DNA of 64,000 nucleotides, taken from the NCBI GenBank assembly GCA_023055505.1, contig JALIRH010000026.1, positions 8,447,591-8,511,590 on the forward strand, read 5' to 3'. The notes beneath the pieces were generated by a model, which searched no databases, was not told where the DNA came from, and saw nothing but the letters and a program-made list of their open reading frames with translations. The position numbers and the translations under genes were made by a program. This DNA is from Callipepla californica brunnescens. Its lineage: Eukaryota; Chordata; Aves; Galliformes; Odontophoridae. Positions 25,181 through 38,200 of the stretch are shown one piece after another (the stretch's first letter is position 1; every line of letters begins with the position of its first letter).

Positions 25181-28100
25181 GTACTAGCTACTTAGCATGA
25201 CTGGAATTAAACTTCTATACTTCTATTGGAATGTTTGAATTGCCACATCATTACATGACACAAATTAGCAGAGAAATAAGCAGAATCTACTAGTGCAAAC
25301 CAGCATTGCATTGTAAAAGAAAATCTGGTGATGTTAATTTTATCTGAATCCACAATTGTGTTAGGTTTTCTCTTTTAAAAGTGTATCTTCTATTCAAAAT
25401 CAATATAGCGGTTCTTCAGGCTTTGTTAAGGGTAACTTTTGTGTACTTTAAAGTAGTCCATCTATGATTGTTGTATCACTGAGCAAGGATAACATACTAC
25501 ATTCTGCCGCAAATGTTGGGGACTGTTTCTTAATGCACTTTTTCAAACTGTAATTTTCTCTTCTGGCCGTAAGGTTTTAAAACTGTTTTCTCGAATGGAT
25601 ATGCACTGAACTCTGCACTGGTAGAGCTTATAAGCAACAGTGTGTCTTACACTGAAGTAGCAGTCCACACTGAGAAGTTATCTTAGGTGACTGTCGCAGG
25701 AAAGACCTTTCCAACTTTTAAGTTCCTTGATAGTTGGATATGCTTGTTTCCTTTTATCTCCTTCAATTGGCATGTGTGATTTTGAAGTGTACTACAGAAA
25801 TGTTCCAGGAAATATCATGCTTATCTGCGCGAGTTTCTGTGAGAATGCAATTTTATCTGTGCCAGTTGTTGGTACACTCACTGAAGTGGGAGCAGAAACA
25901 ATCACAATTTATCAGATTCTTCTAATTAACTATAAATACAAATATTATGTGTTGGCTCTGAAGAAACATGAAAGGATGTTTGTGAGTTACAAGTATTCAA
26001 GTAACTGACAGACTACGCTGTCTGTACCACTGAGGGGTTTACTTCTCTTTGAGATGATAGAGGCACAGAATTATTTAGAAAGTCTGTATAATCTGAGAAC
26101 TGATACTAATTAACATATCATGCATAAATAAACACCATAAGAAATGTTTGAGTAAAGAAACTGTCTGGAAATTTTAGTCTAAGCTTGTGATATATATGAG
26201 ACTGTCAGGAAAACTTCTGAAGACAAATTATATTGAAGTTATTTGGCAATGTTACCTAAATACTGTCACATAAGCTACTGTCATTGTAGCATACATGGTG
26301 ACAACACATACATGAGAAGACAGTGTAAAGGTGACATGTTCCTTGAATGTTTTTGACACCTGTTTTTTCTTTGGGATCTGATTTTATTATTTTTTTTTTT
26401 CAGTTATGGGTGTCTACTCTGGCTTATTGCATAAGTCTCAGCAGCTACACTATTATTTTCATCAGTCATCTGACTGTCTTTTATTCTAGAATATTCCAAG
26501 GAACAAAGTGAGTTAGGTTATCATGTCTTCATGCTCCAGTTACCAATATACTGCTCTGATTTTGGGATAGTGATGCATCTTTTGGTTATGGTGTGTCAGA
26601 ATTCAAACCACCACATGGCTTTCAGAACCAGGGCATTTATGTGTTTATGGCCATATACACACTTCAATAATAATGTGAAAAATCACAAAGCATAGGCAGG
26701 AGAAGACTGAACATGGCATAGAGATAAGGGAAAGTGTTTTCAAATGGCAGTTAGAAAGGAGAAGATACTTGCCCCTTAATTATATTGTGTGAATAGTCTT
26801 TCCCATTGCTGGAAGGAGGAAGATGCTGTCTAGTCAGGCAGCCAGGACTCATGAAAAAATGAGCCTGATCAATGAAGTGTTAAGTAGAGCCACTTTTAGT
26901 ACTAATCCTAGTCTAAAAATAACTCGAACTGAAATCTCAGAGCTCCATGTTAATTTCTTTTCAGTAATGTTTAAATCAAATGGAATCAGTTTGGAATTAT
27001 TGTCTGTTCTGGTTTCCAACCCTGCAAACAAAACCTGGGGCCAGGATTATCTGTCTGCCCTGGTCTGTTACTCCATCAGCTGCTGTCAGGACTAAAAGCC
27101 AGACTGTGACTCCAGCTGCTGCAGTGCCATTGTGCTGTTATTAAACCATGCTTCCAGGTTCACTTATACAACCTGACTAATCCCCTGAGCAGAAACTGAG
27201 GAAAATGTAACTGAGGAAATTGTTGCACCTTGAAAGTTAGTTATCATTCCATGATCAGTTTTGTTGGCTGTGTATGAGCCAGATCTCAGCTCAGTTCCTC
27301 TTCGTGGTATTTCAGTATACAGACTTACCTGTCTGCATGTATCAGAGAGTGGTGTTAAGATGAAGCATTCAAGGATCTGCTTATCTCCATGATGATGCTG
27401 AGGACAAGCCAGACTCAACTGCTTAGTTATGACGCACTCACAGCTTTCTTTGTTGAAGTAGACAAGAAGGGGAAAGGAAGTAGCTGGGTAGGCTAGCATC
27501 CCAATCTAGAACAGTTTTACTCACCAGAGCGTACCTATTAGAGGCACACTGTTTGTGCAGCTCCTATGGGAGGCCATTCCCATTGTTGGCACAGTTCATC
27601 CACACTGGCTTACTATGTTTAGTGAGCTCTATGGATTTTCCCTAAACATGTTTTTACACACCAGGATTGTAAAGATCTGAGTCTAGTAATGCTCTTTAAG
27701 GTATAACTTGTTTTTCTTGTTGTAGGTTTTTGTGCCTTTAGCTTGTATTTGACACTAAGTGTGTGTCTGTGACTTCTGACTTGTAACTCTTCATTGCCAT
27801 GAGAAAAGACTCTGATTCCATCATGAGAAGTGACATACAATCAATAGCAATACTGTACATTTTCATGAATACGTTTGTTAATGAATCTATTGCACAACAA
27901 TTGAAGTCATGGGATGGTTTTAATCACTTATTGCAGTATATTATAAGATTGACTGTATGGGCTGAGTTGTTGAAAGGTCTAAAAAAAAATCTGTAGCTTA
28001 GCCTGCAGGAATTGAAGCAATTAATTTTCTTGGCATCTTCTGAAAATTTTGGACTAAGTCTCATTCCTGCTAGCTGTTAAACTCGTGTGGATAATTGGAA

Positions 28101-28725
28101 CCACGTAATCTCAGTTTGCAAGGTTTTTTTTTAATCCGGTTTAAAAATGTGTGGATAGGCCCTTTTGCACCTGAAAAGACTATAAACATCAGGAGTAATT
28201 TAGACTGTTCAGGTTGGTCATCTTTTTTTACTGACAAATTATTATTCTTAAGTCGTTTATCTTTGGTACGTTTTTCTCTATTTTGAACTCATCACATGAA
28301 AAGATGAATTCCTTCGGATTGAAGCCTTGCAAATTAACTATGTTATCAATGATAAGTAAAAATCAATGCTTTAGTGATTATATTAAAGGGGACAGACCAA
28401 AGGAAAATTAATTGAAAACCTGTGGGGTGCTAGGTGTTAGGAAAATGGCTTTATGCTGATTGAAATGTGTAAGCCATTCTGAATACTTTTTTAGTATTCT
28501 AAGTACTTTATAACAGTCACAGATGCCTTAGTTAGCTACTGCTGTGCTGCTCAATGTCACTAATACACAATATATAATGCAAATCAACATGACTCACTCA
28601 AGATAGTAGTGCAGAAACTTTTCACTGTGCTTTTGACTAATGTCTTTCAGTTCATTATATTTCTTTCCACTGCACAATTTTGTAAAACTACTTTTTTTGT
28701 CTTGTCTTTTTGATTTTTGACCAAG
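25181..28725 (+). other. MMRN1: MMRN1 intron 4
   Basis: A 3.5-kb GT-AG intron. No coding exon or classifiable repeat was seen. Its upstream part would shorten or lengthen exon 4 depending on the donor used (25139 or 25181). Confidence 0.85.
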
Positions 28726-28899
28726 CACTTATAGAAAAAATGAATGAGAATATTAGCGACCAGGAAATGAAATTGACTTCTCTACAGAAGAAGGTTGACA
28801 GCATTGCTGCTGACGTGAATGATTTGAGCAAGATGCTGTCTTCTCTAGAAGGCAAAATCAATGAAGATAAGGGTACAGGCTTCCAGCCTTTTCTAAAAG
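28726..28899 (+). CDS. MMRN1: MMRN1 coding exon 5: start of coiled-coil region
   Basis: The frame reads ALIEKMNENISDQEMKLTSL and then a heptad-like run ending in SSLEGKINEDK and FQPFLK. Hydrophobic residues at a/d-type spacing indicate coiled coil, and there is one sequon (NIS). The donor AAAAG|GTAAGG at 28900 is strong and leaves phase 1. There are two possible acceptors in the same phase: CCAAG|CA (start 28726) and CTTATAG|AA (start 28735), which differ by three codons. I chose 28726 because it keeps an ALIEKM segment resembling the human EVMQKM, but the choice is not firm. Confidence 0.87.
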
Positions 28900-29224
28900 G
28901 TAAGGAAAATAAATTAATGTAATCACTCACCCAGTTAAAGGTGCCAAAAAAAAAAGTGCTAAGAACATTGATAGGCCGTCTTACTCTGTTGTTTAGCATT
29001 TGTAAGGAACACTTTTTATTTTAAAATAGAGGGTTGTTTATATTTTCTGTTAAACATGTGTTATAATGATATCCTTTGTGGTGACAAAATAAAAAAATGT
29101 TATGTACTACATCATCCATGTGGTAACTTAAGCTACTATCAAGACACTTTTATTTACTTTGATTTTCTGCAAATAGTTGTTACTGTTACTTTGTTTACCT
29201 GATAGCTGCTGAAGGAGTTAGTTT

Positions 29225-29247
29225 AAAAAAAAAAAAAAAAAAAAAAA
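29225..29247. repeat. Poly-A run
   Basis: An uninterrupted run of about 23 A. No retrocopy was recognised in front of it. Confidence 0.9.
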
Positions 29248-30348
29248 CAAGTAAGAAATTATCCTTTGTCTTATGGGGAAATGATGATTATATGGCCAAG
29301 GGTTGTAAGACTGAGCAGAGGCTTTTCAGCATAAATATGCACCCTTTCCTTGTGAATCCCACAGCAAGGTCTATTTGTTCTCCATCTAACATTGATGCTT
29401 AAGAACTAGTAGGACTTAAGTTTTATTTGTCTTGATATGTAATCATTTTCTCTTTTTTTTTTTTTATTTAAAGGAATGTTTCTCAAATTGATTATATTTT
29501 GTTTCAGAATCCAGATGGCTATCTATTGTTCTAAAATACCATGAAGCAACTGTAACTTTTTAATGTAGAGTAAAAACTGAATGACCAAATAAGTGATTTT
29601 GCTTCTCCCTCAAACCCTCAAAATTGCCTTGTTTTGTATGTCTTTTCAGTTTGCATCTGCCTCCTGAGTTGCTCAGGACAAATGCTAGGTGGCTCTCTTG
29701 CACCCTGGGACACGTTGATCCCATCTCTCAGTGACCTGTTTTAACCTCTCCGCATATTTCTAGGTGGTGTTCTTGACCCTTGGGCATACATTTAATTTAT
29801 CTTTGAATATTTTCCATTTCCTTTCTGCCTTTTCTTCCTTCTTTTTGGTACTCCATTTATTGTCGTTTTCATACTGCTCCTAGAGATCTTTTGCTCCTAC
29901 TTATCCATTCCTTATTTATACGTTTAGCTAGGGTCTGACTCCTGATTAAAATGCGCAGTACAAAAAACATTATTTTTCACTTGTCTTCAAATTTTTTTCA
30001 GATGTTTATTGTCTCTATCTACAATGCTCTATTTAATACCTGCTTCACTGAAATGTCCAGTTGCTGGCATTTTCATATCTATATTCTCCTTCTACCTCCT
30101 AATCAAGTAGCTCTAATGAAGACACTGCTTTCATTGTGGGCACTCAGATACGGGTTGTTCTTGGCTTGTATTTAGGTGTAGGGTAAGTGTAAAGTCGCAG
30201 CCTGAACTGTGGTCCCCGTGTATGTTACTCCCTGGGCTCATTCAAGAGTTAGCCTCAGAAGGGAGAGCACCTCCTGGGTGATGGCCGCTTCCTGAAGGAT
30301 GTTCTGTAGATGCATATATTATCACCAGTCAAGTGTTTTAACTTATTC

Positions 30349-30392
30349 ATATATATACATGATTATATATTATATATGTATATATATATATG
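30349..30392. repeat. TA-rich microsatellite
   Basis: Alternating TA with small interruptions, partly palindromic. Likely length-polymorphic. Confidence 0.85.
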
Positions 30393-32191
30393 GATTTTTC
30401 TTACTGTACTTTGCCTGGTATCGCAAAGACTGTGTCACAAGAGGAATTAAACAGTGGGGAGTGGTTAGAACTGAGGAGGAAGAGGTTCATATTCATATTG
30501 GCTCATATACACAATGTTGAAGGGCCACTGTGCAGTTTCTGCCCAGAAAGTGTGGATCTGTCACACTCCAAGTGGGCAGAATGTCCCAAAGTAACAGAAG
30601 CTAGTGAGAGTTTCCAGACTTTTCTCTAGCTCAGCACAGATGCACAGCACTGGTGCATTGGACTGTTGATAAAATTTCTCGTTGAAGCTATCTTGGAGAA
30701 GGCACTTGAGTATTTTTCCCATTGTCTTCCTGAAGTGACATGCTTTCTAAGCTTATCTGAATCTGTATTAGCTTTGAGTTAGTCGTGTTTCTACCTTCTT
30801 CCGTTATATTTACTTTTTTTCCCATGATCTCCACCTTCTTTCTCACATCTGTTATTTATCCTTCTTCTTATCACGAGTTCTAATATCTGTCTGGCTGTTT
30901 ATAGAGATTTGTTGGGAGTGACATCTTTATTTTTCTGTGAACAGGCAAAACAATACAGTTTACAGTCTGTTGTTTTTTTTTTTTGCTTGTTAGTATACTA
31001 CAGTCCCACGAACTTGTCATCTCTTGGTATGAGGCAATATTCAACTTTAGTAACTGTGCACTTCTACGGTGATTAGAGTTACATTCTGTGCTTATGAGAA
31101 GACTGTTTTCAGTACTTAGGAGACTATTTACTCTAAAATAACTAAAATGTAGAAACAATCTTATGTTCTCCATTTTATTTAATAATCTCTACTGGTGAAC
31201 TTCCTAATAGCACTTGCTTATTAGGTACCTTGTTATCCAAGGTAGTAGGCAAGGGTAAGTAGAAATGAGCTTTGCTCTTCTTGGCTATCACAGAAAGTAC
31301 AGGACAGTACAGATCCTGTGAAAGAACTTTTGCAGCAGGATGGTCTTTGATCAACATTTGATGCTGACCTGCAGAAATGTAATGGATTCCTCATAGAAGG
31401 AATAAAGCATTAGGTGTTTCTTCACAGCCCCTCTTGTCTTATAAAATATATTCTGGCACCTCATGGTAACCTGACTAAACTATCAGTGGCAATGATTTCT
31501 TCTTTGTATCAGTTATTTTGTTCTTTTCTTTCCTCTTCGCGGTTACCAGTACATCCTTCTGTTTTTCCTTCAGTGAAGTTAATTGACATAATGTTTATGT
31601 GAGTACACATTCATCCACATGTCTGTCATTTACTTGCTGTTATGGTACAGTTATCTCTCCTAAGTGTCAGAGGTGCTTACTGTCCATTTAAAGAGACAAT
31701 GAAGACTGAGACCCATTTACAGTTCATGAAAAGCAATTATAGTCAATTACTTTAGCATGTTTCCAGCTGAGAGCTCACACAATTCAAATGGATTTTCTAA
31801 ACAGTAGTACTGTATTTCTGTCTATCTTGCTGAACAAAACCACAATTTGGACTGTCTCTTGCATACCTGCAGCCCGTAGATGCCATGGCATTTATTGTTA
31901 TTTTGCTTTTTGGCTTGATTTCCTGTTGTACTTACTGCTCTTGATGAGAATGTATATTTCAAGTAAATTTTTAGAACTTAACTTCCTTTTTTTTGAGACA
32001 AAGCGATGAGATCCAGGTTATTTAAGTAATTCAGAAGATGGTAACAGAAGAGATTCTGTCTGTATCAATACTGCTTTAATAAGAAAACTGATGATCATCA
32101 ATGTACAGTTCAAGTTGAAGGATTTTGCCATTTTATGTCAAACTGGCTTTGAAAGTCTGTAGAGCTGGGCAATAAATGTGTAAAGGCTTTG

Positions 32192-32488
32192 CCAGTGCTT
32201 TGATAGTGATAGAGCAAGGGGAAATGGTTTTAAACGAAGGGTAGTTTTAGATTTGGTTTTAAGGGGAAATTTCTCACTCAGAGGGTGGTGAGGCACCGAA
32301 ACAAGTTGCCCAGAGAAGTAGTAGATATCCCATCCCTGGTTATGTTCACAGCCAGGTTGGGTAGGATGTTGGTCAACCCAATCTAGAGCCTGATTAAGCG
32401 ACTGGAACTCTGCCTGCGTCACTGGGGCTACAACTAGGTGATCTTTAAGGTCCATTCCAACCCATGCCTTTCTATAATTCTGTGATTT
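32192..32488 (+). mobile_element. CR1 LINE 3' fragment
   Basis: A sense CR1 tail: 'agagcaaggggaaatggttttaaacgaag', 'ctcactcagagggtggtgaggcaccgaaacaagttgcccagag', 'atcccatccctggttatgttcacagccaggttgg', and a terminal 'gtgatctttaaggtccattccaaccc...ataattctgtg'. It is truncated at the 5' end. Confidence 0.92.
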
Positions 32489-33249
32489 TACTGGATATAG
32501 AGGTTACTTTTGGAGGGGAAGGGGAAAAAAATAATCTTATCTCCCCACAGAAATGAATACTTGCTGTATGAATTTAATTTTTTCTGCAGCAGCTTTGTCT
32601 AACAGCATTTAATGTCTACTTTTAACCACATAAGGCTATACAGAAGTCATATTTTCCTGTTTCTCAAAGGAATAGAATTTCCACATTTACCTCTGCATTA
32701 TGTTGCAGATGTCGTGTCCTAATCTTGGTTATTTGTTAAAGCTATTTTAAGTTCTTTTCTCACTTAAAGCACTGTATGATCATTTACTGTATATGACAAA
32801 CAGGAAGATAACAGTAATATCTGCTTTTACTTCTTGAGTGAAATGTTGATAAAGCAGGTTGTTGTTGTTTACATTCTAAATGGAAAAAGGACGCATTGTG
32901 TTCTTCTAAGGAAACAATAAAAGCACAGAAATTGCCATTTCAGTGCTCACAGTCAGCTGAGTGATCAAAGTTGATACCGTGTATGCAGAGTCTGAGTTTG
33001 TCTTTACAAATTATTGGTGAAGTTCCTCTGATTTCACTAGAAGCATAAAAGAAATTGCGAAAAAAATAAAAAAAAATAAAAATAAAAATAGCTGTCTGCT
33101 GTGTTCCTCAGCTATGAGTTTTACTCAGTGGGTGGGTGATTGAAGGGGATATCGTGCTTGTGAACAACACTGAGCTCATATTTCAGGGGAAAAAAAGATC
33201 GCTGACAATATTGTTTAAATAATTTCCATATTTTTCCTTTTTACTTAAG

Positions 33250-35232
33250 GTCTCAAATCCAGGAGTATTAACGCCTTAGTCAAAGATGTTGTAGGAGAAC
33301 AATTAGAAGTGTTCCGAAGAGAAATGCTGGAGAACATGGCTCAGGTTTTCAGGACGGTATCTAGTTTGTCGAATGATCTTGAAAATACAAAGGAATTAGC
33401 AAAGCACCTAAATGAAAGCCAACAGAAATTTTCTGTTGAAAAAGATGTAGGGCCGACAAACCTTGATATTTTGGAGCTGAAGAGCCATATAGTGCAGATG
33501 AAAGAGGAAATGATCCTAGTTTGTGACAAGCCTATGGAAGCTTTACAGAAAAAGCAAAAGACTTTGGAGGACAACTTGGAGCACCAGCAGTCAAGAAATG
33601 TCATTTATTTTGAATCTTTAAATAGGACCCTTACTGAAATGAGAGATGCTCATGAGCAGCTATTATCAGCTGAAGAGTCTTCAAGACAAAACACCCCTGC
33701 GAAAGGAGAAGTCACAGAGTACAATATCACAGAGTGCGTGTTTAATTTGCGTGAGAAAGTGAAAAAACAGGACTTCATAATGCTACAAATCTATGATGAG
33801 TTAAGAGTCCAGGACAACAAAATCAGCAACCTCAGTATTGCTCTAGAAATTCAAAGAGGTTCTGTTCTGGGAGTCTGTGATGACATGCTGTCAGAGAGCA
33901 GAAAGGATTTCCAAATGCAGCTGTCATCAACCCGAGAAAATGTGACTGTCCTAAACAAAAGTCTCTCTGATTTGGTCCTTTCATTGGATAGTAAGATGGA
34001 CAAAATGAATGAGCAAATTAATGATTTGTCGTATGATATGGAGATTCTGCAACCCTTTATTGAACAAGGTCCACCTTTTAGCCTGTCTTCTGAGTATGAA
34101 CAACAGATCCAATCTGAAGCAATCAACGAGAAACTTGAAAACCTCACAACTACTGTTAACAGAATGAGTTCTACCATTAAGGAACTCTCAAAAATCCAAG
34201 AAGGACTTAAAAACAAATCTCAGGCTTATCAGGATCTCTTAGAGAGTCATATCAATGAATGCTCTATGGAATTAGAAGATGGGTTAAACAAGACCATGAT
34301 AGTAATAAATAGTGTTGTTGATTCTATTCAAGATAATTATGTACAGAAAGATATGTTACATGCTCTGAAAAGAGAGGCTGAGGTCTGCTGCGGCAGAGCT
34401 GAGAAGCTGGACAGCTTCCTGGCTTTCCTTTCCTCATTCCAGCAGTCGAATGAATCCATCTGGACATTGCTTCTTGGCAAACAGAATCGTGATTTCACTT
34501 CTCAAGTAGTTCCATCGCTTTCTGATCTTCCACTTGAAGGTTATGACAAAACTATCCTTCATAATTTTAGAAGAATTTACTATGTTTTAAATGAAACATC
34601 ATTGAAAGTGGACACTCAACAGCGTGATATCACCCACCTGGAAGAAAAACTACTTGACTCTCTGGAGGCATCAAAGGACCTTGAGGTTCGTCTCTTGGGT
34701 GCAGAGTCAAAAATTTCCAAGTTTTTGGCCAACAATTGTGTTTCACAGAAAAAAAACAAGGCTGTTTTAACAGAGAAAGAACAAGCAGACTCTCCTCAGC
34801 TACAGATGCTGACTTCCAGGATCAAGGCTCTGGAAATGAAGTCTATCCGTTTCTCTAACTACGTTCCGCTTCTGAACAAGACTGCGCAGGAGGCCTGGGG
34901 GCTGTGTCAAGATGCCAAGAGCAGCATTCAAAAAGTGAATGCGAGTATTCCTGTACTAATTAAACTTGCTCAGCCAGATATTCCTCTGCTGCATAGAGGG
35001 CTCCAAGAGCTTATTGAATCTGTGCTTGAGATAAAAGCAGGGACTATCCTGACAAATTTAACACAGCATGTTGACACGTCAGTGGCAAGTGCAATAAATA
35101 ACGTCACCAAACTTCAGAAGCAAGTGAAACCAACTATGAAGAAACCAGCTCCAGTGAAAAAAGGGACAACAAATGTCACCATGAGTCTGGCAAGCCGAAG
35201 TCAGAGAAACACAGATAATGCCATAGATACAG
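33250..35232 (+). CDS. MMRN1: MMRN1 coding exon 6: large coiled-coil exon
   Basis: This 1983-nt exon encodes about 661 residues (371-1031). The acceptor is TTTACTTAAG|GT, and the phase-1 junction gives GLKSRSINALVKDVV, clearly like the start of the human exon. The sequence is largely alpha-helical with heptad patterns (for example DKMNEQINDLSYDMEILQPF) and about 16 N-x-S/T sequons, matching the heavily N-glycosylated central region of multimerin 1. It ends in a basic, Lys/Pro-rich stretch (TMKKPAPVKKGTTNV) and RSQRNTDN before the EGF exon. The donor is ACAG|GTAATG at 35233. If unspliced, the frame adds 11 residues after the junction Gly and stops at 35268-35270. No internal frameshift or stop is present. 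Confidence 0.97.
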
Positions 35233-38200
35233 GTAATGTTATAGTCTATGTAAAATATGGACCTTTGTGACAGTTTTATGCAATCAATGCAATGAACTGA
35301 ATCAGAAAGTAGTCATAACACAGGTACCTTAAGAACTTGATTTAAGGTGAATAAAGACTTCCGAGAACGCAGTGAGATGTGTCTCAAAGGAACCCGAGGT
35401 TACTTAATTGTCTTCCTTGAAAGAAGTTTTCTTTTGTGGTGACTTTGCATGAAGTCATCCAGAAGATCCATGTAAATTTTCCTTAATGATTTCACATTTA
35501 ATCTATTTAAGATGTGTATACTTACACATAGCAGGAAACCTGACCTTTCAAACCTAGCTGACCATTTCTAAACTACAAGACTTTGTGCATGCTTATCAAT
35601 TAGCAGTTTATGTTAAAAAAAAAAATACAGAAAAAAAAAACAAACAAGCAAACAAAAAATGACAAGTACAGACTTGGAGAGAACTCTGGAGTTTCATTGA
35701 TGCTTTGCTGCGTCAGTAGAGATGAGACACAGTATTGCAAACCCTAAGCGAGTGAATATACCGAATGACTGCAATGAGACTTTTGCCAGTTCCTCTGGGA
35801 CATCACTAAGATTATTAGTGCAAGTTACAGTTAAAACAGTATACTTGCGGTGAGTCCATAAAGTAGGTTTGACTCTTGAGTCTATTCAAAGAACAGCTCA
35901 GCTGAGTAGAAGCTGCTATGGTTAAAATTGAGTGTGATGGGCTTTCAAGTGTTTAAATTCCGATGTGATTGTAAGAAATTAATTCATATGGATGGTTTCA
36001 TAAAAATACATTGAGTTACGCCTTCTGGCATCACTATTAAGAGAAATTTATTTTATGTCTGTCTTGTCTGGAGGGAAATACAAGAAATAAGTAGTGCTGA
36101 AGTGACTAGGAACAGTGAGGAGGCTCATGGAGATTGAAGTAACATAGATGAAATGATAGGCAGGTGCCCAGACACTGTTGAAAACTTGGTCCTAATTTTC
36201 TTCTCTACTGTGTTCTTAACTTCAAGAACGCCTGTAAAACTATATTTGGTCCCTGTTCTTCACAGATATGGGATAGTGAGAGCTGCTACTATAGTTATTG
36301 CGCATGTTCATCCTTCATCCTTCCCTTTTTCCACTGCATTAGTAACAGCACATCCAGTGTTCAGTGGGAGGATGCTTTTTAACATGTCAATCCCACGAGT
36401 ATCTTGACTTTTGCTTAAATCTATCCACACTGAAGGAATTAACTCTTTAGTTATCTCTTCAGTTAAGGAAGGTACACTGGAAAATGCACTTGTAACAACG
36501 TGAAGTGATTTTTGTCTTTGGGAACAGCAATCATTTCTTAGTCATTTGTTTTCTGCTGGTTTCTGCTGCTGCACAGGATGGAAATTTAAAGCACTTGATC
36601 ACAGTTAAAATTAACAGAATAAAATGTGATGTCTGATTCTTCCTGAGTATTTTGCATTGTTGGAATCTGTCACTAGTGCCACCTGCCTGAAACACAGGGA
36701 ATTGCCACCTGCTCTCTGTTTTACTCCACATTAGTGAATTCATATCTTTATTGTTTACTTCATGCTGAATTTTAACAAATAGCTTACTTGTTCGTGTTTA
36801 CTAAATTCTCCCTCTTACAGGAACTGCCATTCTTTGTGGGTATAGCAAAGCCCTATTTTTAAACAAAAACTTTATAAGGTAGAGTTTATGCAGTTGTACA
36901 GCGGTTGTGACCATTTGTACTCAATTAGGGTTTTTGGTTTGTTTTTTTTTTTGCTAAGCAGAGTCGTATGTTACATTTCTGAAGGCTTAAGAAGAAAGAC
37001 TACTGTCTTAATTGACTATTATACATTTTATACATTGGTAGATTTTGCTTCCGTAGGAAAGCTTTTTATCTCTTAAGTTTCAGACCAACCATGAGTATGT
37101 GCTGACTCTACTCAAGTTTCTGTAAGAAACCTTAATGTTCAGTGGCTATTTATGGAACATTTTTTTTTCTTAGAGACTAGAATATCTTTATACTTATACA
37201 GTACAAATGTGAATGACAGCTCTCATTGATTCCAGTGTGTTCTATCTTTGATCCTACTTGAACGGGTTGCAATTTTTCATAGGCTTTAATGTGGTCACGT
37301 GCTGGCCATGAGGTAGTGTATTCCACAGCAGTCATTAAAAATAAGGAAAAATGTTGTGAATTTGAATTATGTAAGTGGGTACGTGCAGTTTTGGTTATTT
37401 TTCGTGTTGTAGATGGAATAGAAGAAAAGATTTCATCAGCTGCAAGCTGGTATACTTGTACAAGGAATGAAAAATCCAGCTCTCTACATGATGTTAAATG
37501 TAATGACTATTGGGATTAATAAAAAAAGGGTTGTTTCCAGATGACTTAAAGTAGCTCACATAAGGCTGATAGATTGTTTTAAAGAAAAAATACTGTGAGA
37601 TCTTCATTGTTGTTGAATTATATCTGAACTTGCGTTCAAAACACTGTTCTATTATAGTAAGGCATGATGCAGAACAAGGGCAGCTTATCTCAATTCCCAT
37701 TTGTTCATTGCCCATTAGTGTTCCCTCTGTTCTCTAGAAAAGTTAGGGGGCTGCTGCAGTTTTCAGAGATGGATGCACTCTTGTGAGGCATGTCTTGTGT
37801 TTTGATTTTCCTTTGTTCACATCATTGTACCTTAGCATTAACATGAATATCTGGGAGGTAACAGTATTAATGTATTTTAAACGGTGCACTGTTGTAAGAT
37901 TTGGGTCATTTCTTAACATTCTCATCTTCCATTGATCTTGTTTTTGACCCTTCCATCTTAGTACTTTCAGATAGGATTTAAGTTGATGATTATTATAGTT
38001 CAGTTTGATGTACTCTTCAGTTTTGCATTTTTACTCTTTAGACTAACAGGTAGATGAAACAACTTCGTAGTTCGTAGAGATCCTGAAAAGTGTGAAGTCC
38101 CAAAAAAGATATTAATGGAAGAGTTAGAGATGTCTTATTAACCAAGAAGCACCTCAACTGAGTTGTCAGAGTTCAAGGAGTTCAGAGCAGTTTTGCCCGC

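Larger units (their letters stand above)
28900..33249 (+). other. MMRN1: MMRN1 intron 5
   Basis: A 4.35-kb GT-AG intron. It contains a poly-A run at 29225-29247, a TA-rich tract at 30349-30392, a CR1 fragment at about 32.19-32.49 kb and an A/T pentamer-like repeat at about 33060-33090. No coding sequence was recognised. Confidence 0.88.

Noticed and set aside
28872..28880. Earlier phase-1 donor in exon 5 (AAGG|GTACAG)
   Set aside because: It keeps frame but would drop the conserved FQPFLK segment; the donor at 28900 is stronger and fits the family.
33851..34216. 121-codon ORF antisense to exon 6
   Set aside because: A shadow frame of the MMRN1 coiled-coil exon.
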